Assembly: GCA_900766055.1 (NCBI GenBank)
Contig: CAAFTZ010000163.1
Location: forward strand, 1-33,535
Source: an uncultured Parasutterella sp.
GTDB taxonomy: Bacteria; Pseudomonadota; Gammaproteobacteria; Burkholderiales; Burkholderiaceae_F
DNA length: 33,535 nucleotides
Reading direction: 5' to 3'
Shown here in pieces: positions 16,347 to 24,877 of this stretch. A model generated the notes under the pieces. That model was given only the letters and a program-made list of their open reading frames with translations, searched no databases and was not told where the DNA came from. A program made the translations under genes and the position numbers. Numbering within the stretch: position 1 is the first letter of the stretch; the number at the start of each line of letters is the position of its first letter.

Positions 16347-18392
16347 ATGTTACGAGAGACACGAAAAACAGCGATAGGCTTAGGCCTTGCAGCTGCTATG
16401 GCGACATCATGTGTCTATGCAGCGGACGGTCAGCCCCTTCCGACACCTAAGGTTAATGAGATTACCCAGAAAGTATGGGCCAATCCTGACCTGACGGAAC
16501 CGACCAAGGGTATCCGCACCCTGCAGGACTACATCGTCCAAGAAAAAGAACTTTGGGACTTTTTATTCCAGAATCATCCCATCTTTGCTACTTACGGAAA
16601 AGACGGACGAGTGATCGGTACACCGGTTATCTCTACCCGCGGCTCTGAATACCTTGGTGAAGGCAATGCTCAGAAGTACTCCGCTTATCAGGACGGCAAC
16701 CGTCCGATGGCCTCTCAATACCGTTTGGGCCAGCGCTCCATTCTTGACTTCCCCAACAAGTTTGTGGGACCGGAAAAATGCGGCGAATGCCACGCGATTC
16801 AGTACGAACAGTGGAAGCGTTCCCGTCATGCCAAGACGGTTCGTTTCCCTGGCGAACATCCTGAAGTCGATAATGACCTGAAGAAGAAACTGTATGGTTC
16901 TGAGGCCTCTATTCTTCCTGACGGTATTACGGCTGACGTGATTTACGCCACCATCGGTACACCGCGTACCAAATACGGCTACATCGACGGATGGCTCGTT
17001 CGCGGCTCCTACCACGTTCGTGACGGTTTGCTCAAAGACGGCACCGGTAAGGTTGTTGCCGGCGGCAACCAGTTCTCCCGCGGCTGGGCAGAATGGCTGA
17101 CACCTGAAAAAGCGAAAGAAATTCAGAAATTGATCCCTGACTTCCCGACAGAACTCAGCCAGTTCGGACCTTCCGCTTCCCACCAGTGGGGTATGACATC
17201 CTACGGTTCTACTTATGAAGGCAAACTTCTGTTTCAGGCTGCTTCCTCTTACTGCGAAGTCTGTCACGCCTTCAAGTTTGACTTTAAGGATAAGAAGGAA
17301 TTCTTCGCTGCCCTGGGCAACCCAAAAGAACTCCAGAAACACACAATCTCCCGCGGTATCGCTTGTGAAGAATGCCATGGTGAAGGCGGACACTTGGTCG
17401 GCAACACCAACAACATGAGCACAAACTGCGACCGCTGCCATCAGCGCTTGAACTTCATTGAAGACGAAGTTGATCGTCCCGATGCTAAGGGTAAGCTTGA
17501 AAAGGCATTCAACGCTAAGACGAAGTCTTCTTGCCCGTCCTGCGGTACAGAAGGCGCTCAGCTCTTCATGTCTAAGCACTATGAAAAGGGCATGCGCTGC
17601 GTTACCTGCCACGACCCGCATGAAGTTACCAGCAACGACTGGACTTCCGGAGTAACACGTCCCGCAATTCGTAAGAACTGCCAAGACTGCCATACGACAC
17701 AGGCTCAGATGGTTGCGAATGCCGACACCCACAGCAAGGTCGACTGCATCGCCTGCCATATGCCGTTCACGATGAGCTGCGAAAACTTCACAGCTATTCA
17801 GCGTCCTGACATGGCCGGTTTTGACGCCGTCCGTCGTTCTCACCTCTTCAAGATCATGGTCGATCCTGAAAAGAAGATGATGAACCCGGGTCCGGGCCAG
17901 TCTCGTGCTTCCAACTCTAAGGGCTGGAGAATCTCCAGAGACGAAGAAGGTCACGGTTACGTTGACTTAATGTGGAGCTGCGCACGTACATCCATCGCCG
18001 ACTTTACGGTTGTCGAAGGCAAAGGCTGCCACAGCCCGTTCCAGTCTGAACTCGATCAGGGCTTGGTCTATCAGGACCAGAAAGAGATCTACGGCGAAGT
18101 CATGAAGTGGCAGAACCCGATTAAGGAAGGCCACCAGAAGAACGTCGAAGCTCTGACTCGTATCAACAAGCTGCTTGAAGTCACCAAACTCACGCCTGAA
18201 CAGAGAACGGAAGCCATGCTTCTTATCGACAAGGCTGGCGAAATCATCAAACAGGTCCAGGACGACGGTTCTTGGGGTGTGCATGCCTTCAACTACACGA
18301 AACAGCGTGTTGAGACGGCACAAGCCTACCTGACCAAGGCTCAGTCCATTATCGATCAGGGCGGTTACAAGGCTGTAAAAGCAACGAAGTAA
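16347..18392 (+). CDS. mccA: octaheme heme c-copper sulfite reductase MccA
   Basis: With the start at 16347 (GGAGAAG ribosome site, then MLRETRKTAIGLGLAAAMAT and signal cleavage after VYA) the protein has 681 residues; the in-frame ATG at 16248 would add 33 residues that spoil the signal peptide. Heme sites: CGECH 145, CEVCH 303, CEECH 340, CDRCH 361, CVTCH 418, CQDCH 445, CIACH 467, and C545 with C561-H562, the CX15CH motif that defines MccA. That makes eight covalent hemes. Cysteines outside heme motifs are C396/C399 (CPSC) and C478; these are candidates for the Cu(I) ligands known in MccA. The family reduces sulfite to sulfide with six electrons in the periplasm. It heads a long operon with mccB, mccC, mccD and copper genes. 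Confidence 0.93.
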   Translation: MLRETRKTAIGLGLAAAMATSCVYAADGQPLPTPKVNEITQKVWANPDLTEPTKGIRTLQDYIVQEKELWDFLFQNHPIFATYGKDGRVIGTPVISTRGSEYLGEGNAQKYSAYQDGNRPMASQYRLGQRSILDFPNKFVGPEKCGECHAIQYEQWKRSRHAKTVRFPGEHPEVDNDLKKKLYGSEASILPDGITADVIYATIGTPRTKYGYIDGWLVRGSYHVRDGLLKDGTGKVVAGGNQFSRGWAEWLTPEKAKEIQKLIPDFPTELSQFGPSASHQWGMTSYGSTYEGKLLFQAASSYCEVCHAFKFDFKDKKEFFAALGNPKELQKHTISRGIACEECHGEGGHLVGNTNNMSTNCDRCHQRLNFIEDEVDRPDAKGKLEKAFNAKTKSSCPSCGTEGAQLFMSKHYEKGMRCVTCHDPHEVTSNDWTSGVTRPAIRKNCQDCHTTQAQMVANADTHSKVDCIACHMPFTMSCENFTAIQRPDMAGFDAVRRSHLFKIMVDPEKKMMNPGPGQSRASNSKGWRISRDEEGHGYVDLMWSCARTSIADFTVVEGKGCHSPFQSELDQGLVYQDQKEIYGEVMKWQNPIKEGHQKNVEALTRINKLLEVTKLTPEQRTEAMLLIDKAGEIIKQVQDDGSWGVHAFNYTKQRVETAQAYLTKAQSIIDQGGYKAVKATK

Positions 18393-18415
18393 CCACAAAG
18401 ATTAGTGTCACGTAA

Positions 18416-18439
18416 ACTTCGGGTCTTCGGACCCGAAGT
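18416..18439 (+). other. strong cUUCGg-capped hairpin between mccA and the rhodanese gene
   Basis: A perfect ten-base stem (ACTTCGGGTC / GACCCGAAGT) is closed by the very stable UUCG tetraloop, 24 bases after the mccA stop. No T-run follows, so it is unlikely to terminate transcription. It more likely protects or delimits the mccA messenger 3' end within the operon. Confidence 0.7.
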
Positions 18440-18457
18440 GAAAGCAGAGAAGTAAGA

Positions 18458-18883
18458 ATGAAAAGCAAAATACTCCAAGCCGCGATGATTTCGTTTCTGT
18501 GTCTTTACCCGCAAATCAACTTTGCGGGCGGAGGCGGAGAACCGGTCGAAGCGCCTGTCTATGACGAACTCCTAAACCAGATCTCTATGCGCGAAGCTGA
18601 GATGCTCTGGCAAGCCGGAATTCCTTTCTACGACGTGAATACGCTTGAAGTATGGACCCAGGGCTACATCCCGGGCGCTAAGTTCTTCAACGTCCGCAAC
18701 TGGAAAAAACTTCTTCCCGAAAACAAAGACCAAACGATGGTGTTCTACTGCGTGAACAAACTTTGCACGGCTAGCGAAATGGCTGCCCGCGAAGTCATGA
18801 AGCTCGGTTACACCGACGTGCGTCAGATGCCGGACGGCATTGAGGGCTGGAAGCTTTCCGGACGCAAGGTTGAAAGACCTTAA
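18458..18883 (+). CDS. periplasmic rhodanese-domain protein
   Basis: This 141-residue protein has a Sec signal (about residues 1-23, ending NFA) and one rhodanese domain: FYDVNTLEVWTQGYIPGA is the CH2A-like strand and helix, and the active-site loop is CVNKLCT in place of the common CRxGxR. The final IEGWKLSGRKVER matches the rhodanese end motif. Rhodaneses carry a persulfide sulfur on the loop cysteine. Lying between mccA and mccB, it could handle sulfide or persulfide produced during sulfite reduction, or protect MccA's free cysteines. The second cysteine in the loop (CX4C) could form a disulfide with the first, suggesting redox control. The role is inferred from context only. Confidence 0.85.
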   Translation: MKSKILQAAMISFLCLYPQINFAGGGGEPVEAPVYDELLNQISMREAEMLWQAGIPFYDVNTLEVWTQGYIPGAKFFNVRNWKKLLPENKDQTMVFYCVNKLCTASEMAAREVMKLGYTDVRQMPDGIEGWKLSGRKVERP

Positions 18884-18933
18884 AGAAATTTCATTCCGTT
18901 TGAATCAAATCAACCCCATTTAAAAGTATCACT

Positions 18934-19728
18934 ATGTCGATTCTCAAAAAAACTATGTTGTCAGTCGCGTTGACCTTCGTTTTCGTCGGTTCAGCCCTTG
19001 CACAGGACATGACCCCGGAGGCCAAAGAGTCTTACAGCTTAGGAGCTTCGCTTGGAAATTACCTTTCCTCTCAGGCCTTCAAACAGTCTGAGCTTGGCGC
19101 ACCCGTTAACATGGACCTGGTTGTGGAGGGCTTAATGGATGCTCTGAAGAATAAGAGCAAGTTAAGCGAGGAAGAAATCGTGACTTCGCTCAACACCAGA
19201 GCTGAAAAGCTGAACCAGCTCCATGAGGCAAAGGTCAAGGAAGTCAAGGAAAAGAATCGAGTCGAAAGTCTCGCCTACCTTGAGAAAAACAAAAAGAAGA
19301 AGGGCGTTAAGGTCTTGGCTTCCGGAGTTCAGTATGAAGAGCTGAAAGCCGGTACCGGTCCCTCCCCGAAAGAAGAAGACGTAGTGACGATGGTTTACGT
19401 CGGAAAACTGGTTAACGGCACGCCTTTTACGAATGCAGAAGGAACACCTGCTGAAGAAAAAGACGTCGTCATGACCCTGATTCCCGGCTTTAAGGAAGGT
19501 TTGTCTCAGATGAAAGAGGGCGGCAAGGCTGTTTTCGTTATCCCGGCCGATAAGGCTTACGGTGAAAACGGAGCCGGTCCGGTTCCGCCCGAATCTGCTC
19601 TCATTTTTGAAGTGACGCTCAAAAAAGTTGAAAAACCGGGTGCTAACAAAGAATCTAACCAGGCAATGCCGGCAGGACATCCTCCGATGAACGGAAGTCG
19701 TCCTAAAATGGCGTGGCCTCACAGTTAG
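18934..19728 (+). CDS. mccB: periplasmic FKBP-type peptidyl-prolyl isomerase, MccB
   Basis: This 264-residue protein has a signal peptide (to about residue 23, ALAQ), an FkpA/Mip-type N-terminal dimerisation helix region (SYSLGASLGNYL, residues about 30-110) and a C-terminal FKBP domain (residues about 130-230: VVTMVYVGKLVNGTPF, LIPGFKEGLSQMKEGGKAVFVIPADKAYG, PPESALIFEVTLKKVE). A Pro-rich tail follows. In Wolinella the mcc cluster has a PPIase gene, mccB, directly in the mcc operon, so the assignment rests on both family and position. It is expected to help fold MccA or its partners in the periplasm. The usual FDSS turn after the first strand is replaced by FTNAEGTPAEE. Confidence 0.9.
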   Translation: MSILKKTMLSVALTFVFVGSALAQDMTPEAKESYSLGASLGNYLSSQAFKQSELGAPVNMDLVVEGLMDALKNKSKLSEEEIVTSLNTRAEKLNQLHEAKVKEVKEKNRVESLAYLEKNKKKKGVKVLASGVQYEELKAGTGPSPKEEDVVTMVYVGKLVNGTPFTNAEGTPAEEKDVVMTLIPGFKEGLSQMKEGGKAVFVIPADKAYGENGAGPVPPESALIFEVTLKKVEKPGANKESNQAMPAGHPPMNGSRPKMAWPHS

Positions 19729-19750
19729 TTCTTAAGCAAAGGGAGTTTTA

Positions 19751-20404
19751 ATGATGATCGGATTGGCTGCATCCATCGCTATTGTGGTTTTCTTAGTGTG
19801 TACCGTCTTTATCGTTTACGCATTGAGGAACCGTGCGGCCCGCAGCCACATCTCGATCCTTTCACTGATTATTTTTCTCCTCGTCGGTTCGTCTTTAGGA
19901 GTGTATGCCTCCGTGGGCCGCTTTTCCGATTGGGAAAAGGCTCAGGTAGACAACACCAAAGATCATCGTCTTGCGGCCAAGATTACTCAGGCCAGAAGAG
20001 ACGCGATGAACAAACCTCGCAGCGTTGAAGCCCGCAGAGACCTTGCCGGACTTTACATGCAGGGCGGACTCTTTGATGAAAGCGCAAAAACACTGGATGA
20101 TGCTTTAGCAATTACCGGACCGAACGCCGGATTGTATGGAGATAAAGCCAGGGCGCTTTATTACCGAGATCATCGTCAGATGACACCGGAGGTCAGACTC
20201 GCGCTTGAAAAAGCGTTAAGTCTGAATTCGGCGGAAGCTTCTTCAAGAATGCTGCTTGCAGAACACGCCTTTAGAAATAAAGACTACGCAACAGCGATCA
20301 GTGAATGGAAAACAATCATTAAAGCGCACAGTGCTCCGGAGCGTGAAGCGGCAATCCAGCGTGCGATTGCCAACGCTCAGGAGAAGTTAGCCCAGTCAAA
20401 ATAA
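19751..20404 (+). CDS. ccmI: CcmI/NrfG-like TPR cytochrome c assembly factor
   Basis: This 217-residue protein has two N-terminal membrane helices (residues about 3-26 and 36-53) and a periplasmic domain with TPR-like repeats (ARRDLAGLYMQGGLFDESAK, then SSRMLLAEHAFRNKDYATAI, residues about 90-200). This is the CcmI layout (CcmH N-terminus plus NrfG-like TPR). CcmI presents apocytochrome to the CcmF/CcmH heme ligase. It sits after mccB and before mccC, while ccmF, ccmH and ccmG lie 5 kb downstream in the same direction. It probably recognises apo-MccA and the half-MccA. It could also be a general chaperone; a substrate-specific role is inferred. Confidence 0.75.
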   Translation: MMIGLAASIAIVVFLVCTVFIVYALRNRAARSHISILSLIIFLLVGSSLGVYASVGRFSDWEKAQVDNTKDHRLAAKITQARRDAMNKPRSVEARRDLAGLYMQGGLFDESAKTLDDALAITGPNAGLYGDKARALYYRDHRQMTPEVRLALEKALSLNSAEASSRMLLAEHAFRNKDYATAISEWKTIIKAHSAPEREAAIQRAIANAQEKLAQSK

Positions 20405-20442
20405 ATTAGCGACAGACGAAAAGTCTGTTTTGGAGAATCACC

Positions 20443-21186
20443 GTGAGTGCAAACATCGACAGAAGAACATTTCTAGCCGGTACAACCGCGGGTTCCTTAG
20501 TTTTGTTATCGCTAGCAGGCTGCAATAAGCCCGACGAGAACAAAGGCGCAATAAAAACGAGCGCAGGATCTGATTCTGTCCAAGCTAAGCCGCATTACGC
20601 GATGGTCTTTGACCAAAACAAGTGTATCGGCTGCGGCTTGTGCAAAGAAGCCTGCAACGAAACCAACAAATTGCCCAAGGGAGTTTCGCGCTTAGTGCTC
20701 GAACGTCAGACGACTCATGTTCCGGGAACTGCGTGCCCGATTTGCGGAAAACTCGAAGGCTGTGACTGCGAGCGCGTATACGTTCGTGTCTCTTGTCAGC
20801 AGTGCCAGGACGCACCCTGCGTTCGTGTCTGCCCGACAGGTGCAGCACATCGAGATCCGAAGACCGGCATCGTGACGATGGATCCGGACCGCTGTGTCGG
20901 CTGCAAGTACTGCATTGCCGCTTGTCCTTACAACGTCCGATACATCAACTCGGAAACAAAAGTGGCGGACAACTGCGACTTTTGCTTGAAGACCAAACTC
21001 GCAAACGGAGAAGAACCCGCCTGCGTACAAGCCTGCCGTCACGGCGCCTTGTATTTCGGCGATGTTAATGATCCGCAAAGCATCATCAGCCGTCTGCTTC
21101 GTGTCAAAGACACGGTTCGTATCCGTCCGCATTTGGGTACGGAGCCTAGCCTCAGATACGTCACCGTACAGAAAGAAGGAGTCTGA
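20443..21186 (+). CDS. mccC: MccC-like Tat lipoprotein ferredoxin with four [4Fe-4S] clusters
   Basis: This 247-residue protein starts at GTG (TTTGGAGAA ribosome site) with a Tat motif DRRTFLAG and a lipobox LAGC at about residue 27, indicating an exported lipoprotein. Cluster groups are CIGCGLCKEAC, CQQCQDAPCVRVC, CVGCKYCIAAC and CDFC...CVQAC. Between the first two lies an insert of about 15 residues with CPICGKLEGCDC, four extra cysteines that are absent from the paralogue at 1144-1812. These could bind zinc or another cluster. MccC takes electrons from the NrfD-like MccD and passes them to MccA. The gene is two bases from mccD. Confidence 0.9.
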   Translation: MSANIDRRTFLAGTTAGSLVLLSLAGCNKPDENKGAIKTSAGSDSVQAKPHYAMVFDQNKCIGCGLCKEACNETNKLPKGVSRLVLERQTTHVPGTACPICGKLEGCDCERVYVRVSCQQCQDAPCVRVCPTGAAHRDPKTGIVTMDPDRCVGCKYCIAACPYNVRYINSETKVADNCDFCLKTKLANGEEPACVQACRHGALYFGDVNDPQSIISRLLRVKDTVRIRPHLGTEPSLRYVTVQKEGV

Positions 21187-21188
21187 TC

Positions 21189-22127
21189 ATGTTGGACTTT
21201 ACTATTGGACTTACCGAGGGTGTCGCTTGGCCTTGGCCGATTGCCGTGTATCTGTTTCTAGCCGGTATTTCCGGCGGTGCGGTTGCTGTCGCAATCTGTG
21301 TGAACCTTTTCAGAGGCGTTCACCTCAATACTCCCATCATGAAGGCGGCGAGTTTGATCGGTTTTATTACGATCGTTCTCGGCATGATCTGCTTGGTGCT
21401 GGACCTGACCAATCCGCTCTTCTTCTGGCGAATTCTGGTTTATTACAACCCGACTTCCGTCATGAGCATCGGCGTGATGGCGCTTCTGTTCTATATCCCG
21501 CTCGTGTTCGTGCTGATGTGCGTTGCCCTTCAGCAGGAAATTACGTCCGTGGGCTGGCTAAAGTGGCTTGACCCGATCATCAGCTTCTTCGCCAAATTCA
21601 GAGTGGCTTTGGACTGGATCGTTCTTATCCTTGCGATTGCGATCTGTGCCTACACCGGCTTCCTGATTTCGGCTCTGATCCGCTTCCCGCTGATCAACAC
21701 CGCTGTCCTCCCGGCTTTGTTCGTCGCCTCCGGTTTCTCTGCCGGCTGCGCCGCTACAAAAGTTTTGGCTGCCTGGCTTTTCGGTGCCGATCGTCACGGA
21801 TCCGATCTGCATGTCCTTCATGCAGCTGAATGGCCGATCATGGCGGTTGAAGCCCTGTGCCTGCTGATGATCATCATTGCACTGGTCAGCGGAAACGCCG
21901 CTGCTCAAGCTGCTTTTGCAGCCTTTACAACCGGAATGTGGGCTCAGGTTTTCTGGGTCGGTGCTGTCGGTATCGGTTTCCTGATTCCGCTGGCGCTGAG
22001 CTTCTTCGGAAGCAAGGCATTTCGTACCGGAGCAACTGCTTTTTATACCTCCGGACTGGCTGCCATCTGCGGCATGATGTGCCTGCGTCTATTCATCATT
22101 TACGCCGGCCAGATCAACTCCATCTAA
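21189..22127 (+). CDS. mccD: MccD, NrfD-family quinol dehydrogenase membrane subunit
   Basis: This 312-residue membrane protein is close to the paralogue at 216-1142 in sequence and length, with about eight to nine transmembrane helices and the blocks WPWPIAVYLFLAGISGGAVA, YYNPTSVMSIG and GFLISALIRFPLINTAVLPA. It oxidises menaquinol (or methylmenaquinol, the quinone known to be used in Wolinella sulfite respiration) and reduces MccC. A stop/start gap of two bases to mccC argues for stoichiometric production. The gene is followed by a hairpin that may reduce expression of the downstream copper and maturation genes. Confidence 0.93.
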   Translation: MLDFTIGLTEGVAWPWPIAVYLFLAGISGGAVAVAICVNLFRGVHLNTPIMKAASLIGFITIVLGMICLVLDLTNPLFFWRILVYYNPTSVMSIGVMALLFYIPLVFVLMCVALQQEITSVGWLKWLDPIISFFAKFRVALDWIVLILAIAICAYTGFLISALIRFPLINTAVLPALFVASGFSAGCAATKVLAAWLFGADRHGSDLHVLHAAEWPIMAVEALCLLMIIIALVSGNAAAQAAFAAFTTGMWAQVFWVGAVGIGFLIPLALSFFGSKAFRTGATAFYTSGLAAICGMMCLRLFIIYAGQINSI

Positions 22128-22136
22128 AAAGAAAAC

Positions 22137-22170
22137 AGTGCTCCGAGAGTTTGCTTTCGGGGCACTTTTC
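22137..22170 (+). terminator. partial terminator between mccD and nosL
   Basis: A ten-pair stem with one G-U pair (22137-22146 with 22157-22166) is followed by TTTTCTT. It lies ten bases past the mccD stop and 58 bases before the nosL start. It may end most transcripts after mccD, leaving the assembly genes at lower level. Confidence 0.6.
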
Positions 22171-22227
22171 TTACTTTTTGTCAGACCGGCAGAAAGTCGG
22201 CAGCTACCATCCCCAGGAACTCTCGTT

Positions 22228-22728
22228 ATGAAGAAGTTTGTTCAAGTCCTTTGCGCAGCTGCAGCTGTCGTTCTTCTTTCCGGATGCAGCGGAAAAAGTG
22301 AAGATAAAATTCCCGGCCCTGTTGCCTTTGACAAACACGACCGGTGTCACATCTGCGGTATGGTTATTCTTAACTACCCTGGAGCAAAAGCTCAGGTTTT
22401 CGTAAAGGGAGAAAAAGAGCCTTTGAAGTTTTGTTCCGTTAAAGACGGATTTGTTTATGTTCTTCAGCCTGAGAACGCTCGCCGTACTGTAGCGTTTTAC
22501 GTTTCTGATTTCGGCAATAAGAAAGATATCCCGCTGCATGAAAAGATGCTGACGGCTCAAAAGGCGTTTTTTAATGCAGGTTCCGATGTTCGCGGAGCGA
22601 TGGGAAAATCGATTCTTCCTTTTGCCACACAGGAAGAAGTTCAAGCCTTTACAAAAGAACATGGCGGAACGATTGTGAACTATTCCGAAGTGAACCTTGA
22701 TCTTTTGAAGTCGCTTAAAGGTCACTGA
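22228..22728 (+). CDS. nosL: NosL-family copper-binding lipoprotein (MccL-like)
   Basis: Starting at 22228 (AGGA ribosome site, MKKFVQVLCAAAAV) the 166-residue protein has a lipoprotein signal with lipobox LSGC. An upstream in-frame start at 22138 would add an unlikely 30 residues overlapping the terminator stem. The NosL motif is seen in DRCHICGMVI, and the central beta-rich domain (AQVFVKGEKEPLKFCSVKDGF) fits the NosL fold. NosL proteins bind Cu(I) in the periplasm and deliver it to nitrous oxide reductase; in mcc clusters a NosL relative (MccL) is linked to the copper in MccA. No nosZ is present in this window. It heads the nosLDFY group. Confidence 0.88.
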   Translation: MKKFVQVLCAAAAVVLLSGCSGKSEDKIPGPVAFDKHDRCHICGMVILNYPGAKAQVFVKGEKEPLKFCSVKDGFVYVLQPENARRTVAFYVSDFGNKKDIPLHEKMLTAQKAFFNAGSDVRGAMGKSILPFATQEEVQAFTKEHGGTIVNYSEVNLDLLKSLKGH

Positions 22729-22730
22729 GC

Positions 22731-24008
22731 ATGAGAAAAGTGCCTTTCTTGTTTCTTTTATTTTTTCCGCTCTTTTGCAGTGCGGCGCAATGGGACGTAT
22801 CGACGTCTCAGGAGCTTCACGATGCGCTTTCAAGGGCGGCAGCTGGAGATGAAATTGTGATCTCTCCGGGAACCTATGAAGGCACTTTTTCAATTCCGAC
22901 AAGCCTTTCTCTTCGAGGAAGCAAAGACGCCATTATTGACGCAGGTGGAAAAGGCACCTGTTTGGAAATTAAAACATCCGGTGTCAAGGTTTCGGATCTG
23001 ACGCTTATAAATTACGGCGCAGATCTCTACGAACGAAACAGCGGCGTTTTAATTAACGAAGGTTCTAAAGATATTGTTTTAAGGGGCCTCAAAATCGCAG
23101 GTACCGGATTTGGAATCCGAGCCGACAAATCCGAAAAAATTCAGATTGAAGGCTGCGAAATTCGCGGCAACAAAAGAAAACACGTCTTAGACCGAGGAGA
23201 CGGCGTTTATTTCAATTATGTGAAGGACGCCGTACTGCAAAACAATAAAGTTCTGTACACTAGAGACGGTTTTTATTTCGAAAATACCGATCGAACACAA
23301 AGCAGCGGCAATTACTTTGCAGCTCTCCAATACGGCATCCATTACATGTATACACGGGGCGATTCTGCTTGGAATAACGAAGCAGAAGCCTGTATCGGCG
23401 GTTATGCGCTGATGAGTTCCGAAAAAATCCGCCTATTCGAAAACCTTTCTAAACGTACGGTTGAATTCGGCGTGCTGCTCAACGAAACCGATGCCTCCGA
23501 AGTATCAAACAATCGTGTTGAGCACGTTAAAAATCCGCGAGGCAAACCCACCTTAGACACTGAAGGGAAAGGTATTTTTATTTACGGCGGCGGCATCAAT
23601 ACCGTTGAAGGCAATAGTTTTGAGGCCTGCGATATCGGGGCAGGCGTGGCCATGGGCGGAGAAGGAACCGTTCTTCATAACAATCGCTTTGTCGGCAATC
23701 GTCTTCAGGTCAGATATATTGGCTCCTCTTCCGTGGAGTGGAGCAAAGAAGGCGTCGGAAACTATTGGAGCAACTATCAAGGTTGGGATTTGAATCAAGA
23801 CGGCATTGGAGATATTCCTTACCAGCCGAATGATTCCTTGGACAGATTATTCTGGCTTTATCCGCAAAGCCGCTTTCTGATGAATAGTCCTCTCGTCGTT
23901 TTTCTGAGATTTATCACCGCACAGTTTCAGTTGGATAAAGGCAAAGGCATTGTCGATTCTAGACCAATCATGCATGATCCAGTTTCGACCCAAAAAGGAA
24001 CAATATGA
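22731..24008 (+). CDS. nosD: NosD-like periplasmic beta-helix copper-insertion protein
   Basis: This 425-residue protein has a Sec signal (MRKVPFLFLLFFPLFCSAA) and right-handed beta-helix repeats (for example GVKVSDLTLINYG, IQIEGCEIRGNK, AVLQNNKVLYTRDG), as NosD proteins do. The block GVGNYWSNYQGWDLNQDGIGDIPYQPN matches the NosD C-terminal domain (GNYWSDY...D.DGDGIGD). NosD works with the NosFY ABC transporter to load copper centres in the periplasm. Its start follows the nosL stop by two bases and its end overlaps nosF by four bases (ATGA). Confidence 0.9.
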   Translation: MRKVPFLFLLFFPLFCSAAQWDVSTSQELHDALSRAAAGDEIVISPGTYEGTFSIPTSLSLRGSKDAIIDAGGKGTCLEIKTSGVKVSDLTLINYGADLYERNSGVLINEGSKDIVLRGLKIAGTGFGIRADKSEKIQIEGCEIRGNKRKHVLDRGDGVYFNYVKDAVLQNNKVLYTRDGFYFENTDRTQSSGNYFAALQYGIHYMYTRGDSAWNNEAEACIGGYALMSSEKIRLFENLSKRTVEFGVLLNETDASEVSNNRVEHVKNPRGKPTLDTEGKGIFIYGGGINTVEGNSFEACDIGAGVAMGGEGTVLHNNRFVGNRLQVRYIGSSSVEWSKEGVGNYWSNYQGWDLNQDGIGDIPYQPNDSLDRLFWLYPQSRFLMNSPLVVFLRFITAQFQLDKGKGIVDSRPIMHDPVSTQKGTI

Positions 24009-24877
24009 ACGCAGTCGAATGCCTGAACGTCTCATTTCACCGAGGATCACGACTTGTTCTCGACAACATTTCTTTATCTGTTGCGCAAGGTGAATTCGTT
24101 GCGCTGATTGGTCACAACGGCGCGGGAAAATCTACGTTGATTAAGCTGTGTCTCGGCCTTATCACACCGAAAAAAGGGAAGGTTAGAGTCTTAGGGGGAA
24201 GGCCGGGAGCCTCTCCTATCTCAGTCGGGTACCTGCCTGAGAATGTGAGTTTCTACGACGGAATGACGATCCGAGAAAACCTCAATTACTTTGCGGATTT
24301 GAAAAATATCTCGCGCCAAAGAGCGGACGAACTAATTGAATCTCTCGGGCTTTCGGCTGTGGCGAGACAAAAAGTCGGCCATTGCTCTAAAGGGCAGAGA
24401 CAGCGTTTAGGTCTGGCTCAGGCGCTTTTATCAAAGCCGAAGCTTTTATTTTTGGACGAACCTACGGTTGGATTGGATCCGACGGCCTCGGATTTTATGT
24501 ATCAGGAGCTTTTAAAACTCAAAAAACGCGGCTGCACGGTGATTGTCTGCACCCATGAGCTTATGTTGGTGGAAGGGTTCGCGGATCGAATCGTGATGCT
24601 TGTAGGAGGACATAAAGCGGCCGATGGTACGATTCGCAGCTTGAGTGAAGAAATGGGTTTGTCTTTTGAGTTGGTTTCTTCTGAGGCTGTGAAGGCGGCT
24701 CGCCAGGATGAATTTCTTTGTTCTTCCTTCATTGACGGGCGTTTTGTCTGTACGGGAACGGATCTAGCTCAGAAACTTACTTATTTGGAAAAGAAATATG
24801 GAATTACCGGAGTCGGCGTTAAAAATCCGTCACTGATGGACATCTACAAAGCAGCGTTGAAGGAGCACCAAGAGTGA
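24005..24877 (+). CDS. nosF: NosF-like ABC transporter ATPase
   Basis: This 290-residue ABC ATPase has Walker A GHNGAGKST (36-44), the signature segment CSKGQRQRLGLAQAL near 126, and Walker B LLFLDEPTVGLDP, then the H-loop VCTHE. After the ATPase domain a tail of about 90 residues follows, as in NosF. It powers the NosFY complex that acts with NosD in maturation of periplasmic copper sites. The gene overlaps both neighbours by four bases, so nosD, nosF and nosY are translationally coupled. In the signature, SKGQ replaces the consensus SGGQ. Confidence 0.92.
   Translation: MNAVECLNVSFHRGSRLVLDNISLSVAQGEFVALIGHNGAGKSTLIKLCLGLITPKKGKVRVLGGRPGASPISVGYLPENVSFYDGMTIRENLNYFADLKNISRQRADELIESLGLSAVARQKVGHCSKGQRQRLGLAQALLSKPKLLFLDEPTVGLDPTASDFMYQELLKLKKRGCTVIVCTHELMLVEGFADRIVMLVGGHKAADGTIRSLSEEMGLSFELVSSEAVKAARQDEFLCSSFIDGRFVCTGTDLAQKLTYLEKKYGITGVGVKNPSLMDIYKAALKEHQE

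Noticed and set aside
16563..17954. 463-codon open frame on the minus strand inside mccA
   Set aside because: It is antisense to a clear octaheme cytochrome gene with heme motifs and signal peptide; its product shows no domain. It is a by-product of codon bias.
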